From Acidobacteriota bacterium (lineage in GTDB: Bacteria > Acidobacteriota > Blastocatellia > RBC074): a DNA stretch of 64,000 bases. A program made the position numbers and the translations under genes. This document shows positions 1 through 10,792 of this stretch, one piece after another. A model generated the notes under the pieces. That model searched no databases and was not told the DNA's origin. It was given only the letters and a program-made list of their open reading frames with translations. Location of the stretch: assembly GCA_016710075.1 (NCBI GenBank), contig JADJLO010000007.1:1-64000 (forward strand), read 5' to 3'. Numbering within the stretch: position 1 is the first letter of the stretch; the number at the start of each line of letters is the position of its first letter.

Positions 1-2
1 CC

Positions 3-266
3 GACGAACGTTGGGTACACATCACTGATGAGCATTGTGAGTTAGCCGGGTTGAGGCTTGAAGTCCTTGAAACCATCGTTAATCCGATGCGCATTTATGC
101 TGGTTATGAAGGCGAATTATTGTCGGTGCGAGAAATAGAAGCCGCCAAATATATGGTAGTAGTCTATCGTGAACTGGTCGATGACGGCTTCGTCATTACT
201 GCTTTCTTAACGCGCCGCATCAAATCACTTGAAAGGAGACGACTCATATGGTCCCCACCGAGTTAG
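3..266 (+). CDS. C-terminal part of a small toxin-like (PBECR/DUF4258-like) protein, 5' cut by window edge
   Basis: The frame is open from the first bases of the window, and about 87 residues are visible. The fragment starts with a W-V-H-I then D-E-H-C-E-L pattern and ends with a V-V-V-Y ... D-G-F-V-I-T-A-F strand. This resembles small ribonuclease-like proteins with a W-x-H-I...H-P-E signature that often sit next to a DUF2283 gene. The TTG at 51 could be read as a start, but the homologous-looking sequence continues upstream of it, so the gene is more likely truncated by the window. Its stop lies inside the next gene (19-bp overlap), which suggests translational coupling. Toxin function is inference; the family call is from memory of the motif only. 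Confidence 0.5.
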   Translation, partial: DERWVHITDEHCELAGLRLEVLETIVNPMRIYAGYEGELLSVREIEAAKYMVVVYRELVDDGFVITAFLTRRIKSLERRRLIWSPPS

Positions 267-475
267 ATCGTTATATCAAGCTAACGCCGGCGGTGTTAGC
301 TACACCACATCGCTATCTATGGTCTTCATACGATGTGGAGGCTGATGTGCTTTATATTAACTTTAAGAAGCCGAGCGTCGCTACTGACAGCGAGTTGACA
401 GATGATGATGTAATTATTAGATACGAGGATGAGGAAGTCATCGGCCTGACTATCCTTCACGCGAGTAAGCGATAA
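248..475 (+). CDS. DUF2283 family small protein
   Basis: A 75-residue protein. From about residue 29 it shows the DUF2283 pattern: Y-D-V-E-A-D-V-L-Y-I, then V-I-I-R-Y-E-D and G-L-T-I-L-H-A-S. The ATG at 248 is preceded by GGAGA at about 235-239 with good spacing, so this start is well supported. It overlaps the end of the preceding gene by 19 bp. Such proteins commonly follow a small toxin-like or DUF4258 gene and are suspected partners of it. No biochemical role is established for the family, so an antitoxin role here is only inferred from the gene pair. The local DNA is more AT-rich than the downstream genes, which fits a mobile accessory module. Confidence 0.75.
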   Translation: MVPTELDRYIKLTPAVLATPHRYLWSSYDVEADVLYINFKKPSVATDSELTDDDVIIRYEDEEVIGLTILHASKR

Positions 476-528
476 GTCTCAAGTCCATCAGTCGTGTCCG
501 GCAAAAAGGTAAAGGGTTATTGCGAAAA

Positions 529-557
529 GAATGTTTTGCTCCCTCGATAAAACATTC
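529..557. terminator. Hairpin between convergent DUF2283 and glpD genes
   Basis: A perfect 9-bp stem (GAATGTTTT at 529-537, AAAACATTC at 549-557) with an 11-base loop lies in the short gap between two convergent genes. The stem base is A/T-rich, so it could end transcription from either side. Confidence 0.5.
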
Positions 558-562
558 AAACG

Positions 563-2236
563 TCAAGAAAACTCATATTCCGTTCTGAACTCCTCGGTGA
601 ATTGGGCAATCTGTCGCTCGATCTCCGCTGCATCCCATCCCAGTTCTCCAGCCATCAAATCTCCGACAGTTCTGGCGCACTGAAGCGATTGCCGGCCGGC
701 GAGCAAGGCGAGCCGGGTCCTGCGAGTCAATGCATCGGCAATGGTCATTGCCATCTCGTGCCTTGTGACATAGACGATCTCGGCGGCAAGGTGAGGCAAT
801 CCGTCAATGATCGGCATGCGAAGCCGCTCATCGCTGCGCATCAGTTCGACAAGCGTTTGATAATTTGAGCCATAGCTGAAGAGCAGGTGCCTGGCGGTCT
901 CTTCGGACAAGTTTTCGCTCGCCGCAACCGATTTTGCCATTGCTGCAAGCTCGTCACGGTTGTTCAGCCCCCCGCTCACCGCGACATCGACCGTTCTGTC
1001 TGTGGTCGAGCTTATATCGTATCTTTCCTTCAACCGTTTTGCAGCGAGATCCACAGTTCGTTCAGCCATAAAACGATAGGTAGTTAGTTTGCCGCCGGAG
1101 ATCGAGATCATGCCGTCGAGGGATTCGATGATCTCTTCTTTTCTTGAAACGACCGAAGTGTTCTTTGCTTTGGGATCGCTGATCAATGGCCGCAAGCCGG
1201 CCCAGCTTGAGATGACATCCGAGGTTTCGAGTTGAGCCGAAGGGAAATAGGCATTGATCGCCCCCAGTATCTCCCTGACTTCATCGATCTCCGCCCTTGG
1301 AGAATCCATGTCCCCGTCATAATCAGTATCGGTGGTGCCGATATTAACCCGTCCTTCCCAGGGGACGACGAAATAGAACCGGTGACCGGTGAGCGACGGG
1401 ATCAACCAGGCCGAGCCGACTTTCAACCTGTCGGCGGAGACCGTCAGATGAATTCCCTTTGCCGGCCTGATTATGACCGGCGATTTTCCGCGACCCTCTC
1501 CATCCATCTTTAATGTCTCATTCATCCAAATGCCGGTGGCGTTGATCACGATCCTGGCCTTGATGGTGAAAAAACAATCGGCCGGCTCATCATATGCCAC
1601 CGCACCCGAAACCCCATTGTCCGGGTCCGTCAGAAAGCCGTCCACACGTGTGTAGTTCATAATGGCCGCGCCACGGTCGTGCGCCGCCTTGATTACTTCA
1701 ATCACCAGCCGCGAATCATTGGTCAAGGCGTCGAAATACAGGAACGCTCCCTTCAAACCTGCCGTGTCTATCTGTGGAGCGAGTTCAATGGCCTCTTCCG
1801 GCGTCAGCTTTTTATGCCGGCCGAACCCGTATCGGCCCGCCAGCAGATCGTAAAAGACCAGCCCCGCCCGCATCTTTAAAGGATGGTCATAATTTCTCTT
1901 CGAGGTTTTGTAAATCGGTATGACGAATGGAAATGGCTCCGCCAGGTGCGGGGCAACTTGCGAAAGAATCGACCTTTCGATCAGCGCCTCGCGGACAAGC
2001 GCGAAATCGAACTGCTCAAGATACCTCAGCCCGCCATGTAAGAGCTTTGTCGACCGGCTCGATGTGCCTGATCCATAATCCCTTTTCTCCAACAGTGCAA
2101 CTCTCAAGCCGCGTACTGTCGCATCCAGCACGATCCCGGCCCCCGTGACCCCGCCTCCAATTACCAGCACATCGAAGACCTCGTCTTCGAATCTTTTCAA
2201 CACTTCCACCCGCTCTCTTCCCGAAAACTCAACCAT
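563..2236 (-). CDS. glpD: Glycerol-3-phosphate dehydrogenase (FAD, respiratory type)
   Basis: Oxidises sn-glycerol 3-phosphate to dihydroxyacetone phosphate at the membrane and passes electrons to quinone. Near the N-terminus there is an FAD-binding Rossmann motif (V-I-G-G-G-V-T-G-A-G) followed by the family block G-T-S-S-R-S-T-K-L-L-H-G-G-L-R-Y-L. The C-terminal part (R-H-E-M-A ... T-R-R-T) is the DAO C-terminal domain. The frame extends upstream to 2368, but the ATG at 2236 has AAAGGA about 8 bases upstream and gives 557 residues, the usual size; the longer N-terminus has no comparable ribosome site. It is transcribed alone, convergent with the DUF2283 gene and divergent from the M28 peptidase. 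All family motifs are intact. Confidence 0.95.
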   Translation of the reverse strand: MVEFSGRERVEVLKRFEDEVFDVLVIGGGVTGAGIVLDATVRGLRVALLEKRDYGSGTSSRSTKLLHGGLRYLEQFDFALVREALIERSILSQVAPHLAEPFPFVIPIYKTSKRNYDHPLKMRAGLVFYDLLAGRYGFGRHKKLTPEEAIELAPQIDTAGLKGAFLYFDALTNDSRLVIEVIKAAHDRGAAIMNYTRVDGFLTDPDNGVSGAVAYDEPADCFFTIKARIVINATGIWMNETLKMDGEGRGKSPVIIRPAKGIHLTVSADRLKVGSAWLIPSLTGHRFYFVVPWEGRVNIGTTDTDYDGDMDSPRAEIDEVREILGAINAYFPSAQLETSDVISSWAGLRPLISDPKAKNTSVVSRKEEIIESLDGMISISGGKLTTYRFMAERTVDLAAKRLKERYDISSTTDRTVDVAVSGGLNNRDELAAMAKSVAASENLSEETARHLLFSYGSNYQTLVELMRSDERLRMPIIDGLPHLAAEIVYVTRHEMAMTIADALTRRTRLALLAGRQSLQCARTVGDLMAGELGWDAAEIERQIAQFTEEFRTEYEFS

Positions 2237-2517
2237 CTTTTGATTCCTTTTATGATTCGTTCCCTGCATCAGCGCTATCACCCGGAATTTTAATGGAGAA
2301 ACCGAATCAAATGAAATCAACTTCTCACAACTCATTCCGTACCTTTCCAATAGTTGACCTGTTTGCACACCAATTGACCGGTCCTGAAAAATTGGAGGGA
2401 ATTAATTTGTAAAAACCCGGCTGCTTCAGATGCCTTGATTTTATTGAGTGTATCGGGTGAGCATGGTTATCATCGTGATCATTTGCGAGCGAATAATAGA
2501 AACAATACTGGAGTCAT

Positions 2518-4354
<1,837 letters not shown>

Positions 4355-4368
<14 letters not shown>

Positions 4369-4495
4369 AGAATTAAGAATTAAGAATGGAGAATGGAGAA
4401 TGATGAATTAAGAATGAGGAATTCAACATTCTTCATCTGCATTCAACATTCTGCATTCAACATTCTTCATTCTCCATTCTCCCTTCTTCATTCCC
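4355..4495. repeat. GAATNNN heptamer array, inverted (copy 1)
   Basis: Imperfect 7-base repeats (GAATGAA, GAATTAA, GAATGGA) run to about 4420 and are then mirrored as CATTCTT/CATTCAA/CATTCTC units up to 4495. The two halves can fold on each other. The array lies between two convergent genes and supplies the stop codon of the M28 peptidase gene. Confidence 0.85.
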
Positions 4496-4496
4496 T

Positions 4497-5564
4497 TCAC
4501 CCTCCTATCAGAAGTTCGGGAAAATTGGTCGAAAAGCCGGAGACAATCACGGTGAGATAGGATTTTCCAACGCCTCTCAGGTTTTGCGGCAGTTCGACGT
4601 TGATCTGATCCAGCCCCGGCATGCTGGGGTGGGCGCCGCTCCAGACCACCTTGCAGTTCTGTCCATTGATCTTGACCTGTACTGAACTCTGATTTCTGAT
4701 GGCAGTTCCGAACAAGACCAGATAGTTCGGTGTCACGCCATTGCCGACACTGATTGGAACGGCATTTTTATAAGCATCGAAAATCGGCTGATAAGTGCGG
4801 CCATCGGATGTCACGAGCGCCGCGGCCACGCCCTTACCCGAACCATTGGCGGTAAAGATCGATGGATTGAATCCGGTGAAAGCTATGCCCTGTGTCCGTT
4901 GCCCGTTTGACCCGGTCACGACCATGTTCACATAACCCGGTCTGACCAAAGGCATGAGAAAGTTGATCTGGGTTGGAGAAACATAGACCAGGCCGGCGGG
5001 AATGTCCTCGACCGTAATCTGAGTCCCACCAAGCGAAGTGGGGAAGGGCAACGATGTCGCAGACGATGTGATTGATGTCAGCGTCTCTCCCGGATTGGCA
5101 AAGATCGTCACCAGGGATTCGGCCATCACGGGAGATCCATAGGATGCCGACGATACGACGTTGAGCACCGGCTGACCGGCCGTGCACATGTCGCAAGGAC
5201 GAGTGTGCGGGGCATTGCCCGTAGTCGTGACCGAACAGGTCGCACCCGATTTCATCACCTGAGTTATCGTGTAGGACGATCCGAATCCGCACCCGACCGG
5301 CTCGGAAAAACTCAGGGCATTTGCCGGAGCCTCCCCAACCTTGACTCCATAGCGAAAAATGTCGAAACGGCTGATCGACGAAATCGGATCGCGATTGAGC
5401 CACAGGATGGTCAGACTGCCGCAGGCCGACGGATAGCCCTGATAAAGCGGCGGTGTGCAACTCGTCTGCGCCTCCACCCGAAATTCCGAAATCTTTTGAA
5501 CCGAGAAAACTAACAGAAAAATCAAAAACAGAAATGAAAACGTCAAATATCTCATGCGCTTCAT
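4497..5564 (-). CDS. Secreted protein with TIGR03437 C-terminal domain
   Basis: A 355-residue protein. The chosen ATG at 5564 has a strong AAGGAGG 4-5 bases upstream; an earlier in-frame codon at 5588 does not. It has an N-terminal hydrophobic signal segment followed by a short beta-rich region with five Cys. From about residue 140 onward it is the domain known as TIGR03437: an opening P-V-L-N-V-V-S-S-A-S-Y, a middle L-V-Y-V-S-P-T-Q-I-N-F-L-M-P, and a closing P-S-M-P-G-L-D-Q-I-N-V-E-L-P. The domain is abundant in Solibacter-like Acidobacteriota, where it ends large secreted proteins; its function is unknown. This is a short member with almost nothing in front of the domain. A decayed second copy of the domain is at 60250-60423. 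Confidence 0.88.
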   Translation of the reverse strand: MKRMRYLTFSFLFLIFLLVFSVQKISEFRVEAQTSCTPPLYQGYPSACGSLTILWLNRDPISSISRFDIFRYGVKVGEAPANALSFSEPVGCGFGSSYTITQVMKSGATCSVTTTGNAPHTRPCDMCTAGQPVLNVVSSASYGSPVMAESLVTIFANPGETLTSITSSATSLPFPTSLGGTQITVEDIPAGLVYVSPTQINFLMPLVRPGYVNMVVTGSNGQRTQGIAFTGFNPSIFTANGSGKGVAAALVTSDGRTYQPIFDAYKNAVPISVGNGVTPNYLVLFGTAIRNQSSVQVKINGQNCKVVWSGAHPSMPGLDQINVELPQNLRGVGKSYLTVIVSGFSTNFPELLIGG

Positions 5565-5847
5565 AGCACCTCCTTGCGGCGGATACACGAATACTCATCC
5601 GGCACGCCGGCAAATCAATACGGGACCAGATTGATAAAGAGGGGGAATTCGATCGGGGGAAACAATCGGGGTTATTGTCTTTTGTGCGAACAGAGGGGCT
5701 AACAGAGACTTCAGAGGAAAAACTCTTCAAACAGTGAACGGAGTGTAACCGCCCCGGCGTCTGGATTCAATTGGAAAAATTTACACGGTTGCCCTCGTGA
5801 TTCTTGTCTGCCGTCGTTCTAATGCTAAAATCCGTTTCGGAGCTTAC

Positions 5848-6807
5848 ATGAAATATTCAATAGTTGTGCCGTTTCATAATGAAGAAGAGAATCTGCCGGA
5901 ACTTTATCAAAGGTTGACGGCGGTGATGGAGAAGGTCGGCGAGGAGTATGAGTTGCTGCTGGTCGATGATGGGAGCAGCGATCGGACGCAGGTGATTCTA
6001 AAAGATATCTGCATGCTCGATCCGCGAGTCGTTGGACTGAGGTTGCGCCGTAATTTCGGTCAGACCTCGGCATTAGTTGCGGGATTCGATCACGCCCAGG
6101 GAGAATTCGTCATTGCGATGGACGGCGATCTGCAGCATCAGCCCGAAGATATCCCACAGTTCATCGACAAGCTTGACGACGGATATGACATCGTCAGCGG
6201 ATGGAGACAGAACCGGCAGGACGGCTTTCTGCGCACTTTTCCATCAAAGGTAGCCAACAGGCTGATGGCGCTGGCCTCGGGCGTCAGGATTCATGATTTC
6301 GGAACGACATTCAAGGCCTATCGCCGGGACGTTCTGAAACTCATTCCGATCTACGGTCAGATGCACCGCTTCATTCCGGCAATGGCGAGCATGGAAGGCG
6401 CGCTGATCGCCGAAGTCCCGATCGTCGATATGCCGCGCGTCAATGGAAAATCGCATTACGGATTGTCGCGGGCTTTCCGTGTCGTCTTTGACATTCTGAC
6501 GATCAGGCTTCTGGTCAGATATCTGGCCAGACCGCTTCATTTCTTTGGCGGCATAGGGGCGATCATGATGTCTGTCGGCATTCTGCTCTCAGGATGGCTT
6601 CTCTTAAAGAAGATCGTCTGGCATGAAGATATCTTCATTCAAAACGGCCCGATGCTGCTCTTTGCCGCCGTGGCTTTTCTCGGAGGCATTCAGTTCCTCG
6701 GCCTTGGCTTTCTCGGCGATCTTTTCGCAAGGCTCTACTATGCGCCGGCGGAGAGAAGCATCTATAACGTCTCCAGGATCTATCGCAGCGAGCTGCCGAC
6801 ACGCTGA
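5848..6807 (+). CDS. Family 2 glycosyltransferase, polyprenyl-phosphate sugar synthase type
   Basis: A 319-residue membrane-attached transferase of the DPM1/ArnC/GtrB type. It has V-D-D-G-S-S-D-R-T near the N-terminus and the metal/nucleotide-binding D-G-D-L-Q-H-Q-P-E-D block, followed by two C-terminal membrane helices. The start at 5848 is set by CGGAG five bases upstream; the frame is open further but lacks a ribosome site there. Such enzymes move a sugar from a nucleotide donor to undecaprenyl phosphate on the cytoplasmic face. The next gene, convergent with a 3-bp gap, is a GT39-type transferase that would use such a lipid-linked sugar outside the membrane. The sugar and acceptor are not evident from sequence. 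Confidence 0.9.
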   Translation: MKYSIVVPFHNEEENLPELYQRLTAVMEKVGEEYELLLVDDGSSDRTQVILKDICMLDPRVVGLRLRRNFGQTSALVAGFDHAQGEFVIAMDGDLQHQPEDIPQFIDKLDDGYDIVSGWRQNRQDGFLRTFPSKVANRLMALASGVRIHDFGTTFKAYRRDVLKLIPIYGQMHRFIPAMASMEGALIAEVPIVDMPRVNGKSHYGLSRAFRVVFDILTIRLLVRYLARPLHFFGGIGAIMMSVGILLSGWLLLKKIVWHEDIFIQNGPMLLFAAVAFLGGIQFLGLGFLGDLFARLYYAPAERSIYNVSRIYRSELPTR

Positions 6808-6810
6808 GCT

Positions 6811-8637
6811 TCAGGGCTGATTCATTAAAACGCTCTTTCCGCCGCGATCTGCAAGCTGGTAGACAGGAAGGCCCTTCAGAAGATTCAACGCGTCTTCTTT
6901 TCTCCCCTTCTCGGTGAAGAGGAAGACGCGTTTGCCGCTTTTCCATAGCTCTGGAAGATCCGGGTTGTCGAGAAAGACCTGCGGCGCGTCGGCATAAGTC
7001 GAACCGAATGCCATGCCGGTCACTCTGCCGTTGAGCAGAAATACCTGCCTGCCGGTGTAAAAGGCAATGGACGATCCTGTCTCATATTCTCCATTGAAGA
7101 TAATCTTCGAATCGGGCTCCCATCTCCGCTCTATTTCATTGGCAAGGTCGCGAGACGACAGCACCGTGCCGAACTTTTCGAGCGCCAGACCCGCGCAGAT
7201 GAAGAGCCCTCCCATCGCAACCAGCATGGCGATTGCCGAGGCCGAGTTCCGTTGCCGCCTGCGGTAATCAAATGCCAGCAGAAAACCAGAACTCAAAATA
7301 ACTGCCGCTCCAATCGCCGGCAACCTCAATTCGGCAAATGCACCCGCAGTCAGATCGAAAAAATGTCCCAGAGAAAGCGTGTACTGCTCTGAACCTGCGG
7401 GCGCCAGATTCAACAGGTCCGAGAGATCTCCCGTAGGCCTGATGTTGCGGGCTTTCCAGACCAGCGTCCCGAGCAGCGCCGATATTCCGACTGCGACGGC
7501 GGCCAGAATGCCCTGGGCGGCAAGAAGGTATTTTTGAGCGCCGGCTCTCGCCTCACTGCCTGCAAACGCCGCTCCCAGCAACAGCGCCAGCGGCGCGTAT
7601 ACCGGGAAAGTGTAATATTCCTGGCTCGTCGAGATGTTGAAGAAGATCAGTATTATTCCGGCCCACAACCAGAGGTAGAGATTGATCAGGCGCTCCCGGT
7701 TCTCTTTGGGATCACCCGTACTCAGTTTGAGTCTGGTTGAAATCTTTTGCCATGCCAGCAGCGGGACACCCACACTCCAGGGGAAAAGCCAGAGAAGATG
7801 CATCAGCCAGTAGAAGACGAATGGCACTTTGTTATAGTCCTTCGGCTCGCGCTTTCCCAGAAATCTCAGGATGTGTTCATTGACGAAATAGAACCAGAAG
7901 AAACGGTCATTTCTCACCCCGGCAAGCAAATGCCACGGAGCCGAGATCACCAGAAACAGCAATGTCCCGGTAAACAGCCTCAAATGCCGGACCTCTTTGA
8001 AAAGACTTCCGGTAAGCAGCAGGAAGAGCCCGATCGGGCCGGCAACGAAAACTATTCCGATCAGCCCTTTGGTCAGCACTGCCATGGCTATCGCGGCATA
8101 CAATCCGTAATACCATCGCTTGCCGCCGCCATCAGCGAAGAACCCGCGCAGAAAACAGTAGTGCGCAGCCGTGAACCACAGCGTCAGCATCGCTTCCGGA
8201 ATCATGACCCTGGTGAAGAGAAACATTCCAATGCAGGATGCGAGAATCATCGCGGCATAAAGCCCGGCCTGCTCCGACCATGCCCACCTGCCGAACTGCC
8301 AGCCAATCAGCGCCAGCATCAATATCGCCAGCACCGTTGGAAATCGCACCGCGAAGGAGTTGAATCCGAATATGCGAAAGCTGAGCGCGGTCGCCCAGTA
8401 GATCATCGGCGCCTTCTCAAGATAGCGAACTCCGTTGACCTTCAGCGTCACCCAGTCGCTCTTCTCAAGCATCTCTTTCGCCGCTTCAGCATGCGTCGCA
8501 TCAGCATCATCCAGAAGCGGCGATTTGACTGACGTGGCAATGAAGATTATTGCCGTGAAACTCAGTAATAATAGAATCTTTGAATATTTTCGCATCTTTT
8601 CTAATTCATCCGGCCGCTGCACGCTGGCGTTTGCCAT
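6811..8637 (-). CDS. Family 39 (ArnT/PMT-like) membrane glycosyltransferase
   Basis: A 608-residue protein with about 11-12 hydrophobic membrane segments. After the first helix there is an acidic block (L-L-D-D-A-D-A-T-H-A-E-A-A-K-E-M), the GT39 signature that holds the metal and lipid-linked donor. The C-terminal 120 residues form a soluble periplasmic domain. Expected role: transfer of a sugar from a polyprenyl-phosphate carrier to a protein or lipid on the periplasmic side. It pairs logically with the convergent GT2 gene, as ArnC pairs with ArnT. The start is uncertain: ATG 8637 and ATG 8595 both lack a clear ribosome site, and the shorter form begins just before the first membrane helix. 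Confidence 0.9.
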   Translation of the reverse strand: MANASVQRPDELEKMRKYSKILLLLSFTAIIFIATSVKSPLLDDADATHAEAAKEMLEKSDWVTLKVNGVRYLEKAPMIYWATALSFRIFGFNSFAVRFPTVLAILMLALIGWQFGRWAWSEQAGLYAAMILASCIGMFLFTRVMIPEAMLTLWFTAAHYCFLRGFFADGGGKRWYYGLYAAIAMAVLTKGLIGIVFVAGPIGLFLLLTGSLFKEVRHLRLFTGTLLFLVISAPWHLLAGVRNDRFFWFYFVNEHILRFLGKREPKDYNKVPFVFYWLMHLLWLFPWSVGVPLLAWQKISTRLKLSTGDPKENRERLINLYLWLWAGIILIFFNISTSQEYYTFPVYAPLALLLGAAFAGSEARAGAQKYLLAAQGILAAVAVGISALLGTLVWKARNIRPTGDLSDLLNLAPAGSEQYTLSLGHFFDLTAGAFAELRLPAIGAAVILSSGFLLAFDYRRRQRNSASAIAMLVAMGGLFICAGLALEKFGTVLSSRDLANEIERRWEPDSKIIFNGEYETGSSIAFYTGRQVFLLNGRVTGMAFGSTYADAPQVFLDNPDLPELWKSGKRVFLFTEKGRKEDALNLLKGLPVYQLADRGGKSVLMNQP

Positions 8638-8745
8638 TCAATTTTGGTCGGAACTATAATTCATTCGTCGTCAGAAAGTTAATCAGGGCTGGCTAACTTA
8701 CCTGACCAGTAACTTTTCGGCAAGCAATCACCCGAGTCATTAAGA

Positions 8746-9813
8746 ATGTCTATCCCGACCGAAATCATCAACCGAAAAATCAGTCATTTCGAGCTTTGTG
8801 CCAATCACGATGTCGAATTCAGGAAGAAGACTACTTTGTTGGAAGACATCGAACTTGTTCATCAGCCGCTGTGCGAGACGAGGCTGGAAGATATCGATCT
8901 CGGCACGGAGTTTCTGGGCAAGAGGCTGAACTATCCTCTGCTGATCACCGGCATGACTGGAGGTGCCGAAGATGTCGAGCGGTTCAATCGCGAGATTGCG
9001 AAGCTGGCTTCAGCGCTCGGAATAGGCTTTGGCGTCGGTTCCCAGCGGATAATGATCCGACATCCTGAATTGAGGCGAACCTTCGATGTTCGCGGTGTCG
9101 CGCCCGATCTTGTATTGATGGGTAATATCGGCATCGCGCAGGCCAGGAACTTAAGCACGGAACAGATCGTCAGGCTCGGTGAAGATATTGGCGCCGATGC
9201 CATGTGCATCCATCTCAACACGGCAATGGAGATTATTCAGAAAGACGGAGATCATGATTTCCGCGGTTCTCTCGATGCCGTGCGTAGAATCGTCGGGGAA
9301 TCCCGGATACCGATCATCATCAAGGAGACAGGCTGCGGCTTTTCAAGAGAGAGCGGCTCTCGACTTGAAGGCGCCGGAATCAAGTGGATCGATGTCTCAG
9401 GCGCCGGCGGAACTTCATGGGTCGGAGTCGAGACCATTCGCAACCGCGCCCTGAGGTCACTCGGCGAGGCTTTCTGGGATTGGGGAATCCCTACCGCCGC
9501 CCGCATCTGCGGATTGCGCGGCCTGAATCTCAATCTCATCGCCTCGGGCGGGATTCGAACTGGAACCGATGCCGCCAAATCTCTCGCTCTCGGCGCAAAA
9601 CTCGTTGGTGTTGCCCTGCCTGTGCTCAGAGCCTGGATCTCAGGCGGCGTCGACGCCGTAGAAGCCTACCTCAACGAGTTCATCGACGAGCTGCGCGTCG
9701 CCTTGATGCTTACTGGCTGCGCCAGACTCGATGACCTCGGACTCGATTCCATCGTCATCAAAGGCGACCTGCTCAACTGGGTGAGACAGCGCGATCCGAT
9801 CACTGACTATTGA
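8746..9813 (+). CDS. fni: Type 2 isopentenyl-diphosphate isomerase-like protein (FMN type)
   Basis: A 355-residue TIM-barrel protein of the IDI-2 family, which interconverts isopentenyl and dimethylallyl diphosphate using reduced FMN. Family blocks present: L-L-I-T-G-M-T-G-G (about 66-73), G-V-G-S-Q-R, I-K-E-T-G-C-G-F, D-V-S-G-A-G-G-T-S-W and S-G-G-I-R-T-G-T-D-A-A. An oddity is the block that normally reads H-L-N-x-x-Q-E: here it is H-L-N-T-A-M-E (156-162), so the conserved Gln used in proton transfer is Met161, while the following Glu is kept. The gene is followed 28 bp later by hpnG, consistent with an isoprenoid context. No strong ribosome site is seen before the ATG. Activity as an isomerase is therefore likely but not certain. 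Confidence 0.85.
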   Translation: MSIPTEIINRKISHFELCANHDVEFRKKTTLLEDIELVHQPLCETRLEDIDLGTEFLGKRLNYPLLITGMTGGAEDVERFNREIAKLASALGIGFGVGSQRIMIRHPELRRTFDVRGVAPDLVLMGNIGIAQARNLSTEQIVRLGEDIGADAMCIHLNTAMEIIQKDGDHDFRGSLDAVRRIVGESRIPIIIKETGCGFSRESGSRLEGAGIKWIDVSGAGGTSWVGVETIRNRALRSLGEAFWDWGIPTAARICGLRGLNLNLIASGGIRTGTDAAKSLALGAKLVGVALPVLRAWISGGVDAVEAYLNEFIDELRVALMLTGCARLDDLGLDSIVIKGDLLNWVRQRDPITDY

Positions 9814-9841
9814 TCCTGATTTGATTATTCGCCCCATTCAC

Positions 9842-10627
9842 ATGACATTCGAACGCCCCGGAAATCTCTGCATCGTCACCGCCGTCGATACCGAATTCAA
9901 AATCGTCGCAGGACTTCTCTCATCGAAACATACTCAATCCCTCGCCGGCCATACCGATATGATCGTTTGCCGAGGGCTGGCCCGCAACTTTCCGGTCTCT
10001 GTTCTGAAGACTGAAATCGGGGCGCCGGGTTTTGCGGATAAATTCTCCAACTTCCTCTCAACACAGGACTTCGATGCCGTGATTGTCGCGGGCTTTGCCG
10101 GCGCTCTTTCACCCGATCTCAAAACAGGCGATCCACTGATTTACACTCGTTGCTTTAATGCTCGCGGAACAAATAATAAAGAAAAACCATCCGCCCGTGA
10201 CGATTTCGCAAGCATTCACTGCAATTCTCAATTATCGAAATTTATAATTGATTCTTTACGCAACTCAGGGTCAAAACCACGGGAAATCTCCGGTGTGGCG
10301 GTCGAGAGGATAATCACCCTGTCCAGCGAGAAATTATCGCTTGGCGCCATTTATGACGCCGGTGCGGTCGATATGGAATCTTTCGACATTCTCTCTGCTT
10401 GTTCGCGTTCAGGCATCCCTGCTGCTGTTTTGAGAATCGTCTCGGATGAGGCTCTTTGCGATCTGCCCGATCTCAACCGCGCCGTGGCGCGGGATGGGCG
10501 AATGCATGCCGGTTTGATGGCTCTGGCCATGCTCTCCGCTCCAGTCAGATCCTTCAGATTTGTTCTTGGCATCCGGGCCGCAATCTCTTCTCTCAGGCAT
10601 AATCTGGGGATTATTCTCAATGCTTAG
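9842..10627 (+). CDS. hpnG: HpnG-like nucleoside phosphorylase (hopanoid side-chain)
   Basis: About 261 residues of the PNP/MTAN fold. Seen: an N-terminal I-V-T-A-V-D-T-E-F strand, V-I-V-A-G-F-A-G-A-L, the G-A-V-D-M-E-S nucleoside-binding block, and V-S-D-E-A ... D-L-P-D-L-N-R-A, the last typical of HpnG. In hopanoid producers HpnG removes adenine from adenosylhopane to give ribosylhopane. An alternative is a futalosine or MTA/SAH hydrolase, but the L-P-D-L-N-R block, the adjacent IPP isomerase-like gene and hpnA 0.8 kb downstream favour HpnG. The start is unsure: ATG 9842 is used, with a TTG at 9821 in the same frame; neither has a clear ribosome site. The core hopanoid genes (squalene-hopene cyclase, hpnH) are not in the window. 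Confidence 0.72.
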   Translation: MTFERPGNLCIVTAVDTEFKIVAGLLSSKHTQSLAGHTDMIVCRGLARNFPVSVLKTEIGAPGFADKFSNFLSTQDFDAVIVAGFAGALSPDLKTGDPLIYTRCFNARGTNNKEKPSARDDFASIHCNSQLSKFIIDSLRNSGSKPREISGVAVERIITLSSEKLSLGAIYDAGAVDMESFDILSACSRSGIPAAVLRIVSDEALCDLPDLNRAVARDGRMHAGLMALAMLSAPVRSFRFVLGIRAAISSLRHNLGIILNA

Positions 10628-10792
10628 ATGGTTTGACCAGATTTTCTTTCAGCAACCGGCGTTTAGGGCATTTGACAAGATGTTGATGTCTGGTTAGATT
10701 TCAACCCGCTTTCCCGGAAAGGCAAGCCCCCGGAACTGCTGGAGGGTGACCACGAAACCCTTTTTGGAGTTTGTATAAGGAGAATAGAAAAA

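Noticed and set aside
7747..8532. Plus-strand open frame rich in Gln, His and Arg
   Set aside because: Antisense to the GT39 transferase; composition is what membrane-helix codons give when read backwards.
10700..10780. Cyclic-di-GMP or cobalamin riboswitch before yjbQ
   Set aside because: Some bases resemble these classes (GGCAAGCC, ACGAAACC), but the diagnostic conserved blocks are missing, so only an unclassified leader is reported as a finding.
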